Virus record (IMG/VR): IMGVR_UViG_3300032242_002535
Location: 1 to 30,241 of that record
DNA: 30,241 nt
Direction: 5' to 3' (one strand)
Origin: a virus
Part shown: positions 22,548 through 30,241 of the stretch, piece after piece
Numbering within the stretch: the first letter of the stretch is position 1
Layout: every line of letters begins with the position of its first letter
Made by a program: the position numbers and the translations under genes
The notes under the pieces: generated by a model
The model's input: the letters and a program-made list of their open reading frames with translations, nothing else
The model's database searches: none
What the model was told of the DNA's origin: nothing

Positions 22548-23360
22548 ATGGCATCAGTTAATAATGCTTCAGGTGTTTATACAACATTAGGATACAATTT
22601 TAGTGACCCCAATGGATATGTTACCAACTTATCCGATAGCACACAAACACATTTAAGTAATCAACCTGCATTTATTTCTTCTTGGCAAGCACAAGACATT
22701 GTTAGTGGGTTGGCATCAAATAATACAAACTATTATCAAAATCCAGTTAGTGATATTGTCAATAAATTAAAAACAAATGTAACCTTAATATCAACGGTAA
22801 TTACTTCAAACGACGTAACTAGTTTATCTGACGTAGCAAATATTGCAAATTCTTTGATTATCACGACAACTTCATTTTTGAATCATACAAATAGAATTTC
22901 TGGTGTTACTGTTTTTAACGGAGATACTACTGTTCCTTATTATACTACAGCAATGTCATACGGTAAAACCGCAATGTATATTGTTAATCAAACCGATGGT
23001 ATCAGTAATAATTCACCAATATTAGGAAGTTTTACGAGTTTATTAGTTACTCCTCAAATTAATGTCTATTCAAATATTGTAACGACCTCAGCAAATACAA
23101 TTACATATAGCATTAGTGGTAGTTCAACATCATTAACCACAAATCAAATTAATAAAATTTATAGCGACTTATCAAATACAAATACTTTTTTAACAAATCA
23201 ACAAAATTCTGATGTTACTTTTTTTACTAATTTACAAACAATGGTCAATAATTACAATAACGTAAGGCAATTCAGTAATTTAGGTGATACGGCTAATTAT
23301 TTGTTGACAAATTTTATAGGAACTCCACATTTAGTAACAAATTTGAAAAATACTTCCTAA
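22548..23360 (+). CDS. Unknown Asn/Thr/Ser-rich structural-type protein
   Basis: A 270-residue protein with no recognised family. It is rich in Asn, Thr, Ser and Ile. The N-terminal third contains YNFSDPNGYVTNLSDSTQTHLSNQPAFISSWQAQDI; later parts alternate predicted helices (NKLKTNVTLISTVI, NKIYSDLSNTNTFLTNQQ) with beta-like stretches. There is no signal peptide. Location between the spike and gp25 and composition like its neighbours suggest a virion component. It ends the gp48 operon before a 93-base gap. Confidence 0.6.
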   Translation: MASVNNASGVYTTLGYNFSDPNGYVTNLSDSTQTHLSNQPAFISSWQAQDIVSGLASNNTNYYQNPVSDIVNKLKTNVTLISTVITSNDVTSLSDVANIANSLIITTTSFLNHTNRISGVTVFNGDTTVPYYTTAMSYGKTAMYIVNQTDGISNNSPILGSFTSLLVTPQINVYSNIVTTSANTITYSISGSSTSLTTNQINKIYSDLSNTNTFLTNQQNSDVTFFTNLQTMVNNYNNVRQFSNLGDTANYLLTNFIGTPHLVTNLKNTS

Positions 23361-23440
23361 AATTCAAAATTTTGCGTTCCGGCCTAAAAATAATTTAACC
23401 GTTATCCAAGATTCCAAAAAGCGTTTTCAGTCCTAGGCTC

Positions 23441-23448
23441 TATAAATA
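23441..23448 (+). promoter_or_regulatory. T4-type late promoter (TATAAATA) for gp25-gp6-gp7
   Basis: An exact TATAAATA, ending five bases before the gp25 ATG at 23454. The 93-base gap around it (23361-23453) holds no gene; it also has a weak AAAATT/AATTTT hairpin near 23363 and GCCTA/TAGGC repeats flanking its centre. Predicted initiation falls at the ATG, so gp25 mRNA may be leaderless. Confidence 0.75.
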
Positions 23449-23453
23449 TACAA

Positions 23454-23846
23454 ATGGCAAACTTACAAAAAATATACTCCGATTTGGATTTTACATTTAA
23501 AAAGACCCCTGTTACAAAGGACGTTGCTTTAAGTTATGATGACCAAGCGGTTATAAGGTCAGTAAGAAATCTTCTTTCAACTTCTTTTTATGAAAGATTA
23601 TTTCAACCGGACGTTGGTTCAAATGTAAATACCATATTATTTGAACCTATTTCTGAATTAAATTCTTCTATTTTAGAGAGTGAAATACGAATTACGATAA
23701 GAAATTATGAGCCAAGAGTAACAATTAACACGATTGATATATCTATTTTGCCAGATGATAATTCATATTCTGCCACAATTAGTTTTTTTATAGGTAATAA
23801 TACTACACCAACAGCAATTAATATGCTACTTCAAAGGTCAAGGTAA
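23454..23846 (+). CDS. 25: gp25-like baseplate wedge protein
   Basis: A 130-residue protein, matching T4 gp25 (132). It contains DLDFTFKKTPVTKDVALSYDDQAVIRSVRNLLST, ERLFQPDVGSNVNTILFEP and the family's EPR motif at 86-88 (NYEPRVTI). This protein family (also TssE in type VI secretion) joins the wedge to the sheath and starts sheath polymerisation. Its stop overlaps the gp6 start. There is no Shine-Dalgarno; see the TATAAATA element five bases upstream. Confidence 0.95.
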   Translation: MANLQKIYSDLDFTFKKTPVTKDVALSYDDQAVIRSVRNLLSTSFYERLFQPDVGSNVNTILFEPISELNSSILESEIRITIRNYEPRVTINTIDISILPDDNSYSATISFFIGNNTTPTAINMLLQRSR

Positions 23847-25912
23847 TGGCATCAAATACACAAATACAAATTGCAGATTTAGATTTTTCTAGTATTAAAT
23901 CTAATTTTATCAATTACTTACAAAAACAAGATACATTCAAAGACTACAATTTTACCGGTTCTGCCATGTCGGTCCTGTTGGATGTTCTTGCTTATAATAC
24001 CCAATATAATGCTTATTATCTAAACATGGTTGCAAATGAAATGTTTTTAGATTCAGCATTACAAAGAAGTTCTGTGATTTCTAGTGCTAAGTTATTGAAT
24101 TATGTACCAAAATCTGCCATTGCACCTACGGCCACCATATCTTTAACTTTAAATGGTGTTGCATCTTCTTCTTATACTATACCAAAATTTACAAATTTTA
24201 TGTCAGAAGCAATTGATAGTGTAAATTATAATTTTGTTACTACAGAATCGGTAACTGTCAATACAATTAATAACACAGCAACATTTAATAATGTAACAAT
24301 AAAACAAGGAATTCCTGTAACCTATACTTACACGGTTAACAGCACAACTAATCCAAAGTATACGTTTCAGTTGCCGGATGTTAATGTAGATACAACAACA
24401 ATTCAAGTTACTGTTCAAAAAATTAGCACACAAACGGCAACAACTATTTTTAATCCTGCAACGAATTATTTAAATTTAAGTAGTACGGACGATGTATATT
24501 TCATAGAAGAATCACTTAATGGTTATTATAATGTTATTTTTGGAGACGGAATACTAGGTTCAAAATTAAATGATGGTGCTATCGTAATTATTTCTTATAT
24601 TGTAACTGAAGGAAAAGCAGCCACTTATGCAAATAACTTTACCCTAATGAGTTCTTTAGGAGGATTTAATTCGTATACAATTACTCCTGTGATTAAAGCC
24701 TCATCAGGTGGCGATAAAGAAACTATTGATTCAATTAAATTTCAAGCACCAAAATCATATGCTGCACAAAATAGAGCAGTTACCAAAAATGATTATATTA
24801 CAGCAATTCAACAAAATAGCTTAGGATTTTCTTTTGATGCAGTAAACGTTTGGGGCGGAGAACAAAATGATCCTCCTGTTTATGGACAAGTTTTTATTTG
24901 TTTAAAACCTTCAGGCGGATACACATTAAGTAACGCACAAAAACAAAAATTAATTGGTGAAGTTATTAGTCCTCTTTCTGTTTTGACTATTGAACCTACA
25001 ATTATTACACCAGATTATACTTTTTTAAATTTTGATACGACCGTCTATTATAATCCGTCTAAAACTACTTTAACTGCATCACAATTAGAAGCAAATATTA
25101 TAGCCACAATTAAACAATTTGCAAAAGATACATTAAATACTTTTAATTCTTCTTTTAACACATATAATTTTTTAACTTACATACAACAAGTTGACCCTTC
25201 CATCAATAACGTCAACTTTGATTTGACTTTGGAAAAAAGATTTTTTCCAGTATTGAATAGTTCTTCAAATTATAAATTATATTATAGTAGTGAATTACAA
25301 AGAGGTATTTTGAATAGTGGCGTTAGTAGTTCTCCTTCTTATAATCTATCAACAAGTAGCGGAACAACCAATGGAATTTATATTGAAGAAGTTCCACAAA
25401 ATACATTTGGTATTGAAAGTATTTCAGTAAATAATCCAGGGTTTAGTTATCAATATACCCCGACAGTTAATATTATTGGTGATGGAAATGGAGCACTTGC
25501 GCATGCTGTCATCGTTAATGGAAGTATACAGAATATTGTTGTAGACTCAGCAGGTAATAATTACACACAAGCATATGCTACCGTTACTCCCCAAACAAAT
25601 GATACGACAGGAACAGGGGCTGTTTTAACTGTAAACTTACAAGGAAGATATGGAACATTGCGTAGTTATTTTAATTCAGCAAATACAGTAAAGACTATTA
25701 TCAACTCAAATGTTGGCCAAATTGATTATAGTAAAGGTATAATTATTTTAAATAATTTTGGTGTTTCTGGTGTTGATAATTATCTAGGAATACTTTCCAT
25801 TAAATCAAAACCAGTTTCTACAGCAATTAGTTCCACATATAATAGAATTATAACATTAGATGAAAATGATGTAAATGCTATTAAAGTTCATTTAATTGCT
25901 CAAAGTTCATGA
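23846..25912 (+). CDS. 6: gp6-like baseplate wedge protein
   Basis: A 688-residue protein (T4 gp6: 660). Recognisable parts are LDFSSIKSNFINYLQKQDTFKDYNFTGSAMSVLLDVLAYNTQYNAYYLNMVANEMFLDSA split over residues 8-75, the AAQNRAVTKNDYITAIQ block, and EEPT-like FDTTVYYNPSKTTLTASQLEANI, all of the Baseplate_J/gp6 family that forms the iris ring around the hub. Residues ~520-600 carry an inserted Gly-rich beta module (ISVNNPGFSY, IIGDGNGALAHAVIVNGSIQNI), also present in gp7. Its ATGA stop overlaps the gp7 start. Confidence 0.93.
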   Translation: MASNTQIQIADLDFSSIKSNFINYLQKQDTFKDYNFTGSAMSVLLDVLAYNTQYNAYYLNMVANEMFLDSALQRSSVISSAKLLNYVPKSAIAPTATISLTLNGVASSSYTIPKFTNFMSEAIDSVNYNFVTTESVTVNTINNTATFNNVTIKQGIPVTYTYTVNSTTNPKYTFQLPDVNVDTTTIQVTVQKISTQTATTIFNPATNYLNLSSTDDVYFIEESLNGYYNVIFGDGILGSKLNDGAIVIISYIVTEGKAATYANNFTLMSSLGGFNSYTITPVIKASSGGDKETIDSIKFQAPKSYAAQNRAVTKNDYITAIQQNSLGFSFDAVNVWGGEQNDPPVYGQVFICLKPSGGYTLSNAQKQKLIGEVISPLSVLTIEPTIITPDYTFLNFDTTVYYNPSKTTLTASQLEANIIATIKQFAKDTLNTFNSSFNTYNFLTYIQQVDPSINNVNFDLTLEKRFFPVLNSSSNYKLYYSSELQRGILNSGVSSSPSYNLSTSSGTTNGIYIEEVPQNTFGIESISVNNPGFSYQYTPTVNIIGDGNGALAHAVIVNGSIQNIVVDSAGNNYTQAYATVTPQTNDTTGTGAVLTVNLQGRYGTLRSYFNSANTVKTIINSNVGQIDYSKGIIILNNFGVSGVDNYLGILSIKSKPVSTAISSTYNRIITLDENDVNAIKVHLIAQSS

Positions 25913-28900
25913 CAGATAATAAAACTTCCGTATTAATAAAATCACAGATTCCTGAATTTATTCGGGATAATCCTGATTATGATAATTTTGTTTTATTTCT
26001 TGAGGCATACTATGAATGGTTAGAGCAGACAAATAATGTTCTAGATTATAGTAAAAATATTTTAACATATAAAGATATTGATAATACAACAGATGAATTT
26101 CTTAATTATTTTTATAAAGAATTTTTATCTTATTTTCCTGATGAAATACTAGTAGATAAAGAAAAAGCTATACGTTTAGCGAGAGATTTGTATCAAACTA
26201 AAGGAACTACTGCATCTTTTAGATTATTTTTTAAGGTTGTTTTTAATGTAGATGTAGAATTTTTCTTTACAAAAGATTCAGTTTTGAAGACCTCATCAGG
26301 TAATTGGTATGTTGCTCAATACCTTTCTGCCATTACAACCGATTCAAGTTTTTTTACAGCTTTAACAAATAAAGGTAATTATAAAGTTTTAGGTTCAACA
26401 TCAAAAGCGATTGCTGATATTGAAAATATTATTTTAGATGGCCCAAAAATTAGAATTTATGTTACCAATTTAATACGAGAATTTTCTTCAGGTGAAACAA
26501 TATCAATTGTTGATTCTAGTTATAGACAAGTATATGTAACAAAATATGATAGTTTAAATAATCCGTATCAATTTGCTCTACAGACGACAATTTCAGGTTC
26601 AATTAATTCGGTTATAGTAGACCCATTGAGTCGTGGTTTATTATATCAGGTTGGTGACCCTGTTGTTTTTTATGGTGGATTAAAAAGTCCATTAACACAA
26701 AATTCTGCAATCGCAAAAGTAGCTACAGTAACTTCAGGTTCTTTACAATATCTGATTTTACTTGAACAGGGTTACGGATACCGTGCAACACCAAATACAA
26801 TAATCAAATTTGATTTAAATGCTGGCGCTACAAGTCCTGTAGCAGAAGTTCCAAGTGTAGGCCTAAACACTTTTTATCCCGCAAACGTTATTTTTCTACC
26901 TTCCGATACTATTGGTAGTATAGCCGCAAACAATATTTACATTGGTAATACAACATTTAGTTCTGGTGCAAGGCCTATAGGTAATAGTGTTTATTATTTT
27001 GCAAATAATATAACAGCAAATGCAAATACAACTTTAGCGAATGCATTTAGTTTTAGTGCGTTTACAACTTATCCAATATCAGTTGTTAATCTTATTTCAC
27101 CCGGTTCAAATATTTCTAAGATTAATTCGGTTAAAGCACAATCATTATACAATACAAAAAATGTAATATCTTCTGTAGAATATACAGGCGGTCAAGCAGA
27201 TATAGAAAATATGGGTATGCTTGCTCCAATTGTGATTACTTCTGCTGGTGTAGGTTATACTAATAATGACATCATACAAATTGTTGGCGGTAATGGTTTT
27301 GGTGCATATGCAAACGTAAGGGTAAATAGTATAACGGGGGCTATTAATAGCGTTAATTACCAGTTTTCTCCTTCAGATACGGCTTTTTCACACCCATATC
27401 CTTTGGGTGGAATGGGTTATAAAAATATAAATTTACCTGTTGTTCAAATAAGTTCCGCAAATGTTAATGCTAGTGGAGCAATACTTACAATTCCTGGTGT
27501 ATTAGGAACCGGTGCAAAATTCTCAACAATTACAAATTATGTTGGAGAAATAAGAACCATCAATGTTACATATCCAGGTGTTGATTATACTTCAAAAGCA
27601 AATGTTTCTTTACGAATTCAAGATATCATAGTTACAGGTTTGGTGCCTACAAATTTACCACAAAAAGGAGATATTGTATACCAAGGAGGTAATTACTACA
27701 CATCTCAATATAAAGCTTTAGTAGATTCAATTACACTTGATAATTCAGTATATACATTAAGAGTCTATAATTATACTACAACTCCAGATTCAAGTTTACC
27801 TTTGCAAATATTTGGAAAAAATATTCCTATGAATATTGCAAGTAGTTATACGAGCGGTAGATATGTTAATGGTATTTTAACATACGGTGACGGTAACGCA
27901 AAAGCAAATGTTAAATTTGTTAGTTCTTTAACTAAATTGCCGGGAACTTATTTAGATAGTAAAGGTCAATTAAGTTCTTTTAGTGTTTTGCAAAGTAGTG
28001 TTTATAATAATTACACTTACGAACTTACTGTTCAAAAAGAAGTTTTTAAATATGCAAAACTATTAAAAGATTTAGTTCATCCTTCAGGAATGAATTTTTT
28101 AGGAAGATATCTTTTACAGTCAAGTAATAACATAAATTATATCGCTTCAGAAGCTTTGTATCAAGGACAAACTTTAACTTATTATACTGGTTTAGAAGCT
28201 TCTACCGTTTCAATTTATCCGGATCCAAATTTTAAAACTTTAAGTAATAATATTCTAGTTTATTCTAATATTGGTACTGATGTTGATGTTAATAACTTTG
28301 TTTTTGCAAATTCAAAAATTGAATTTTTTACACAAAATAGTTATAGTATTGCATCTGAAGTTGCAAGTCAATTTGGATTTGGAACTGGTTTTATAGCAAA
28401 TCCTTATACTACAACAGATTTACTTTCGGAGGATATTGCTTTATGGTTTGAAGTTCCTGGTTTAACTGACGATTTAATGGCCAATACAGCAAGAACTCCT
28501 CCTTACCAAGATTTATTATATAATAATATACCAATTACTATAGCTAAAGATAATGTCTGGACAACTTTTGCTAATGTTGCTAGAGTAACAGCAAATGCAG
28601 GAAGTAATGTGATAAATATATCATCATTGACAGGTTCTTATAATTTAATTAATGGTGGTGTTTATAGTAATGTAGCATACCCACTAAAAGATATTATACA
28701 AGTTGGTGATAGTGTTTTAGTTCGTTCTGACGCAAATACAAGTAATTCTAAAACTGTAACTCAAGTGGATTATGCCAATAATCTAGTTATTGTTTCTAGT
28801 AATTATACAAGTAATGTGAGTGGAGCAAACTCCTATATATCTGTAAATAGAACATATACTTCTAATACTGGTTCTTTTGTAAGAATTCTTGGACCATTAG

Positions 28901-28998
28901 GATTAAATTATATTCCTTACTTGTCAACAGAATATGCCAATCCAGGCGGAGATATGAATATTATTACAGAAGATGAATTTTCCATTTTAATAGGATAA
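25909..28998 (+). CDS. 7: gp7-like baseplate wedge protein
   Basis: A 1029-residue protein, almost the length of T4 gp7 (1032), in the expected place after gp6. The N-terminus (IPEFIRDNPDYDNFVLFLEAYYEWLEQ, then LARDLYQTKGTTASFRLFFKVVFN) is the form common in marine T4-like phages. The middle contains Gly-rich beta repeats at about residues 230-305, 434-485 and 545-570 (VITSAGVGYTNNDIIQIVGGNGFGAY). The C-terminal part mixes EVASQFGFGTGF helices with beta segments and ends EDEFSILIG. It should join gp6, gp53 and gp8 in the wedge. Sequence similarity to T4 gp7 itself is not visible by eye, so the name rests on length, order and N-terminal pattern. Confidence 0.75.
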   Translation: MTDNKTSVLIKSQIPEFIRDNPDYDNFVLFLEAYYEWLEQTNNVLDYSKNILTYKDIDNTTDEFLNYFYKEFLSYFPDEILVDKEKAIRLARDLYQTKGTTASFRLFFKVVFNVDVEFFFTKDSVLKTSSGNWYVAQYLSAITTDSSFFTALTNKGNYKVLGSTSKAIADIENIILDGPKIRIYVTNLIREFSSGETISIVDSSYRQVYVTKYDSLNNPYQFALQTTISGSINSVIVDPLSRGLLYQVGDPVVFYGGLKSPLTQNSAIAKVATVTSGSLQYLILLEQGYGYRATPNTIIKFDLNAGATSPVAEVPSVGLNTFYPANVIFLPSDTIGSIAANNIYIGNTTFSSGARPIGNSVYYFANNITANANTTLANAFSFSAFTTYPISVVNLISPGSNISKINSVKAQSLYNTKNVISSVEYTGGQADIENMGMLAPIVITSAGVGYTNNDIIQIVGGNGFGAYANVRVNSITGAINSVNYQFSPSDTAFSHPYPLGGMGYKNINLPVVQISSANVNASGAILTIPGVLGTGAKFSTITNYVGEIRTINVTYPGVDYTSKANVSLRIQDIIVTGLVPTNLPQKGDIVYQGGNYYTSQYKALVDSITLDNSVYTLRVYNYTTTPDSSLPLQIFGKNIPMNIASSYTSGRYVNGILTYGDGNAKANVKFVSSLTKLPGTYLDSKGQLSSFSVLQSSVYNNYTYELTVQKEVFKYAKLLKDLVHPSGMNFLGRYLLQSSNNINYIASEALYQGQTLTYYTGLEASTVSIYPDPNFKTLSNNILVYSNIGTDVDVNNFVFANSKIEFFTQNSYSIASEVASQFGFGTGFIANPYTTTDLLSEDIALWFEVPGLTDDLMANTARTPPYQDLLYNNIPITIAKDNVWTTFANVARVTANAGSNVINISSLTGSYNLINGGVYSNVAYPLKDIIQVGDSVLVRSDANTSNSKTVTQVDYANNLVIVSSNYTSNVSGANSYISVNRTYTSNTGSFVRILGPLGLNYIPYLSTEYANPGGDMNIITEDEFSILIG

Positions 28999-29003
28999 AA
29001 TTA

Positions 29004-30241
29004 ATGAGTACCATAAAGATTTCGCAACTTCCATTAATAACAGCGATTAATGCTAATACGGATTATAGTATTTTTTTAGGATTGGATATACCATCCGGAA
29101 AAACAGGAAAAATGACAGCCACTACATTAGCGGCAGGTCTTTATTCCAACAATCCTTTGAATGTTGGTATAAACCAAATTCAATATGATAATGTTATTGC
29201 TCAATTTTCAGGTAGTAGTAATACATATCTTCAAGTAAATTTACAAAATTTTAATTCAAACGGATCTTCAGATTTTGTTGCTTCAACCTCGGATAGTGAT
29301 AATTCTTCAAAATTTATTGATATGGGTATTGTTGGTGGAACATATAGAGATTTAAATGCCACATTATTTAATCCATACGATTCTTACGTCTATAGTGTAG
29401 GACAAACAACGACAGGTTCAAAAGGAAATTTAATTATTAATGCCGCATCCGCTGGTGCAAATATTCATTTGGCTGTAGGAGGTTCGTTTAGTAATAATAT
29501 AATTGCAACAGTTTCCAATAAAGGAATATCACTAAACACTTCAATGTCTTTAACCTTTAGTGACGGAACAAATCAAGCAACTGCGGCAACACCAGCCAAT
29601 TATTCTATTGCATCTTATAACCAAGCAAACTTAGCCAATTCTATTGCTAATACGGCAGTTCAAAATACAGCAACTATTCAATTACAAACACTAAGACTTT
29701 CTGGTAATTTGATTGCAAATACACCAGGTCAAAGTATTTCTGTTGATAGATTTACTTCAAATACAGCAACATTTAATCAAAATTTAGTAGTTCTTGGCAG
29801 CTTAACAGCAAACACTTTATTAGGTAATATTTTCTTTTCTAATGTTACTACAACAACTACACAGTCTAATTCTATTCTTTGGACAACACAAGCATCGCAG
29901 CCAGTACAACAAACTGCACAGTTGTGGTATTATAGTAATACACAATCGTTAATATTGGATACAGATATTCCTGGTGATAGACTTTCAATTTCTAAAGTTC
30001 TTTTCTTCCGTGCGTTTAATGCTACTGGTACAACAATTCCTGCTAATTCATTTGTTCGTTTAGTACCGGGTGTTACTGCAAATCAAATTCCTTATATTGC
30101 TTTGGCAGATGCTACCAATGCAGCGAACGCAACGGTTTCTGGTTTTGTAAAAAATGCAATTGCAAATTCATCATATGGATTTGCATACTCACAGGGTATT
30201 GTTGAAGATTTAAATACAACAAGTCTTGGTGTAAATGGTGA
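29004..30241 (+). CDS. Partial fibre-like structural protein (cut by window edge)
   Basis: An open frame from ATG 29004 to the window end, 412 complete codons with no stop. It begins MSTIKISQLPLITAINANTDYSIFLG, the opening of many structural or fibre proteins of marine T4-like phages, then continues with Asn/Ala/Thr/Ser-rich beta-type sequence (GSKGNLIINAASAGANIHLAVGG, GDGTNQ-like SDGTNQATAATPANYSIASYNQAN). Later residues (NSFVRLVPGVTANQIPYIALADATNAANATVSGF) resemble a short-tail-fibre or collagen-like adhesin part. It follows gp7 by five bases, the place of gp8/gp9-12 type genes. The C-terminus is unknown. Confidence 0.8.
   Translation, partial: MSTIKISQLPLITAINANTDYSIFLGLDIPSGKTGKMTATTLAAGLYSNNPLNVGINQIQYDNVIAQFSGSSNTYLQVNLQNFNSNGSSDFVASTSDSDNSSKFIDMGIVGGTYRDLNATLFNPYDSYVYSVGQTTTGSKGNLIINAASAGANIHLAVGGSFSNNIIATVSNKGISLNTSMSLTFSDGTNQATAATPANYSIASYNQANLANSIANTAVQNTATIQLQTLRLSGNLIANTPGQSISVDRFTSNTATFNQNLVVLGSLTANTLLGNIFFSNVTTTTTQSNSILWTTQASQPVQQTAQLWYYSNTQSLILDTDIPGDRLSISKVLFFRAFNATGTTIPANSFVRLVPGVTANQIPYIALADATNAANATVSGFVKNAIANSSYGFAYSQGIVEDLNTTSLGVNG

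Noticed and set aside
23361-23400. Rho-independent terminator after the 22548 gene
   Set aside because: The AAAATT/AATTTT hairpin is short, all A-T, and has no following T-run.

Overview
The window is part of an AT-rich genome of a T4-like contractile-tailed phage. Conserved T4 modules carry the identification: late co-activator gp33, helicase loader gp59 and ssDNA-binding gp32 in that order, then head-completion gp4, hub/tube genes (gp54-like, gp26, gp48, gp27, gp5) and wedge genes (gp53, gp25, gp6, gp7). Gene style (short leaders, ATGA overlaps, Asn/Ser/Thr-rich structural proteins, two exact T4-type TATAAATA late promoters) resembles marine or freshwater T4-likes such as cyanophages and pelagiphages. 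The host cannot be fixed from the sequence; peptidoglycan hydrolases and spike architecture suggest a Gram-negative bacterium.

Layout. 1-888: two conserved small T4-like genes, the second preceded by a TATAAATA late promoter. 908-6043: an accessory operon with a small charged protein, a 2-oxoglutarate/Fe(II) oxygenase, a radical SAM enzyme with an N-terminal B12-binding-like domain, a virion-type protein with 18 cysteines in 70 residues followed by an S74 intramolecular-chaperone domain, a SPASM-type radical SAM enzyme, and an unknown protein with its own Cys cluster. It looks like a RiPP-like maturation system aimed at a phage structural protein, and is the most unusual part of the window. 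6065-9969: replication and lysis genes (PD-(D/E)XK nuclease, 43-aa basic protein, a GC-rich structured RNA candidate, SleB-like hydrolase, gp33, gp59, HAD 5'-nucleotidase, gp32), ending in a strong terminator. 10033-17070 (minus strand): late morphogenesis operon read leftward: gp4, a conserved unknown, gp54/gp19-like tube protein, gp26 with a candidate -1 frameshift extension, then two paralogous large tail proteins, one carrying lysozyme-like, SGNH-esterase and alpha/beta-hydrolase domains. 17126-30241 (plus strand): baseplate operon gp48, gp53 (with a PA14-like insertion), gp27, a gp5 split into OB-fold and beta-helix spike proteins around an unknown helical protein, another unknown, then after a second TATAAATA promoter gp25, gp6, gp7 and the start of a fibre-like structural gene cut by the window edge.

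How the parts fit. Early/middle genes carry sigma70-type promoters (TTGACA-17-TATAAT class), while TATAAATA elements precede the 607 gene that heads the accessory operon and gp25, so the modification operon is probably expressed with virion genes. gp5 here has no lysozyme domain; that activity appears to have moved to the 870-residue tail protein. All functional calls come from reading motifs and gene order; no database search was possible.
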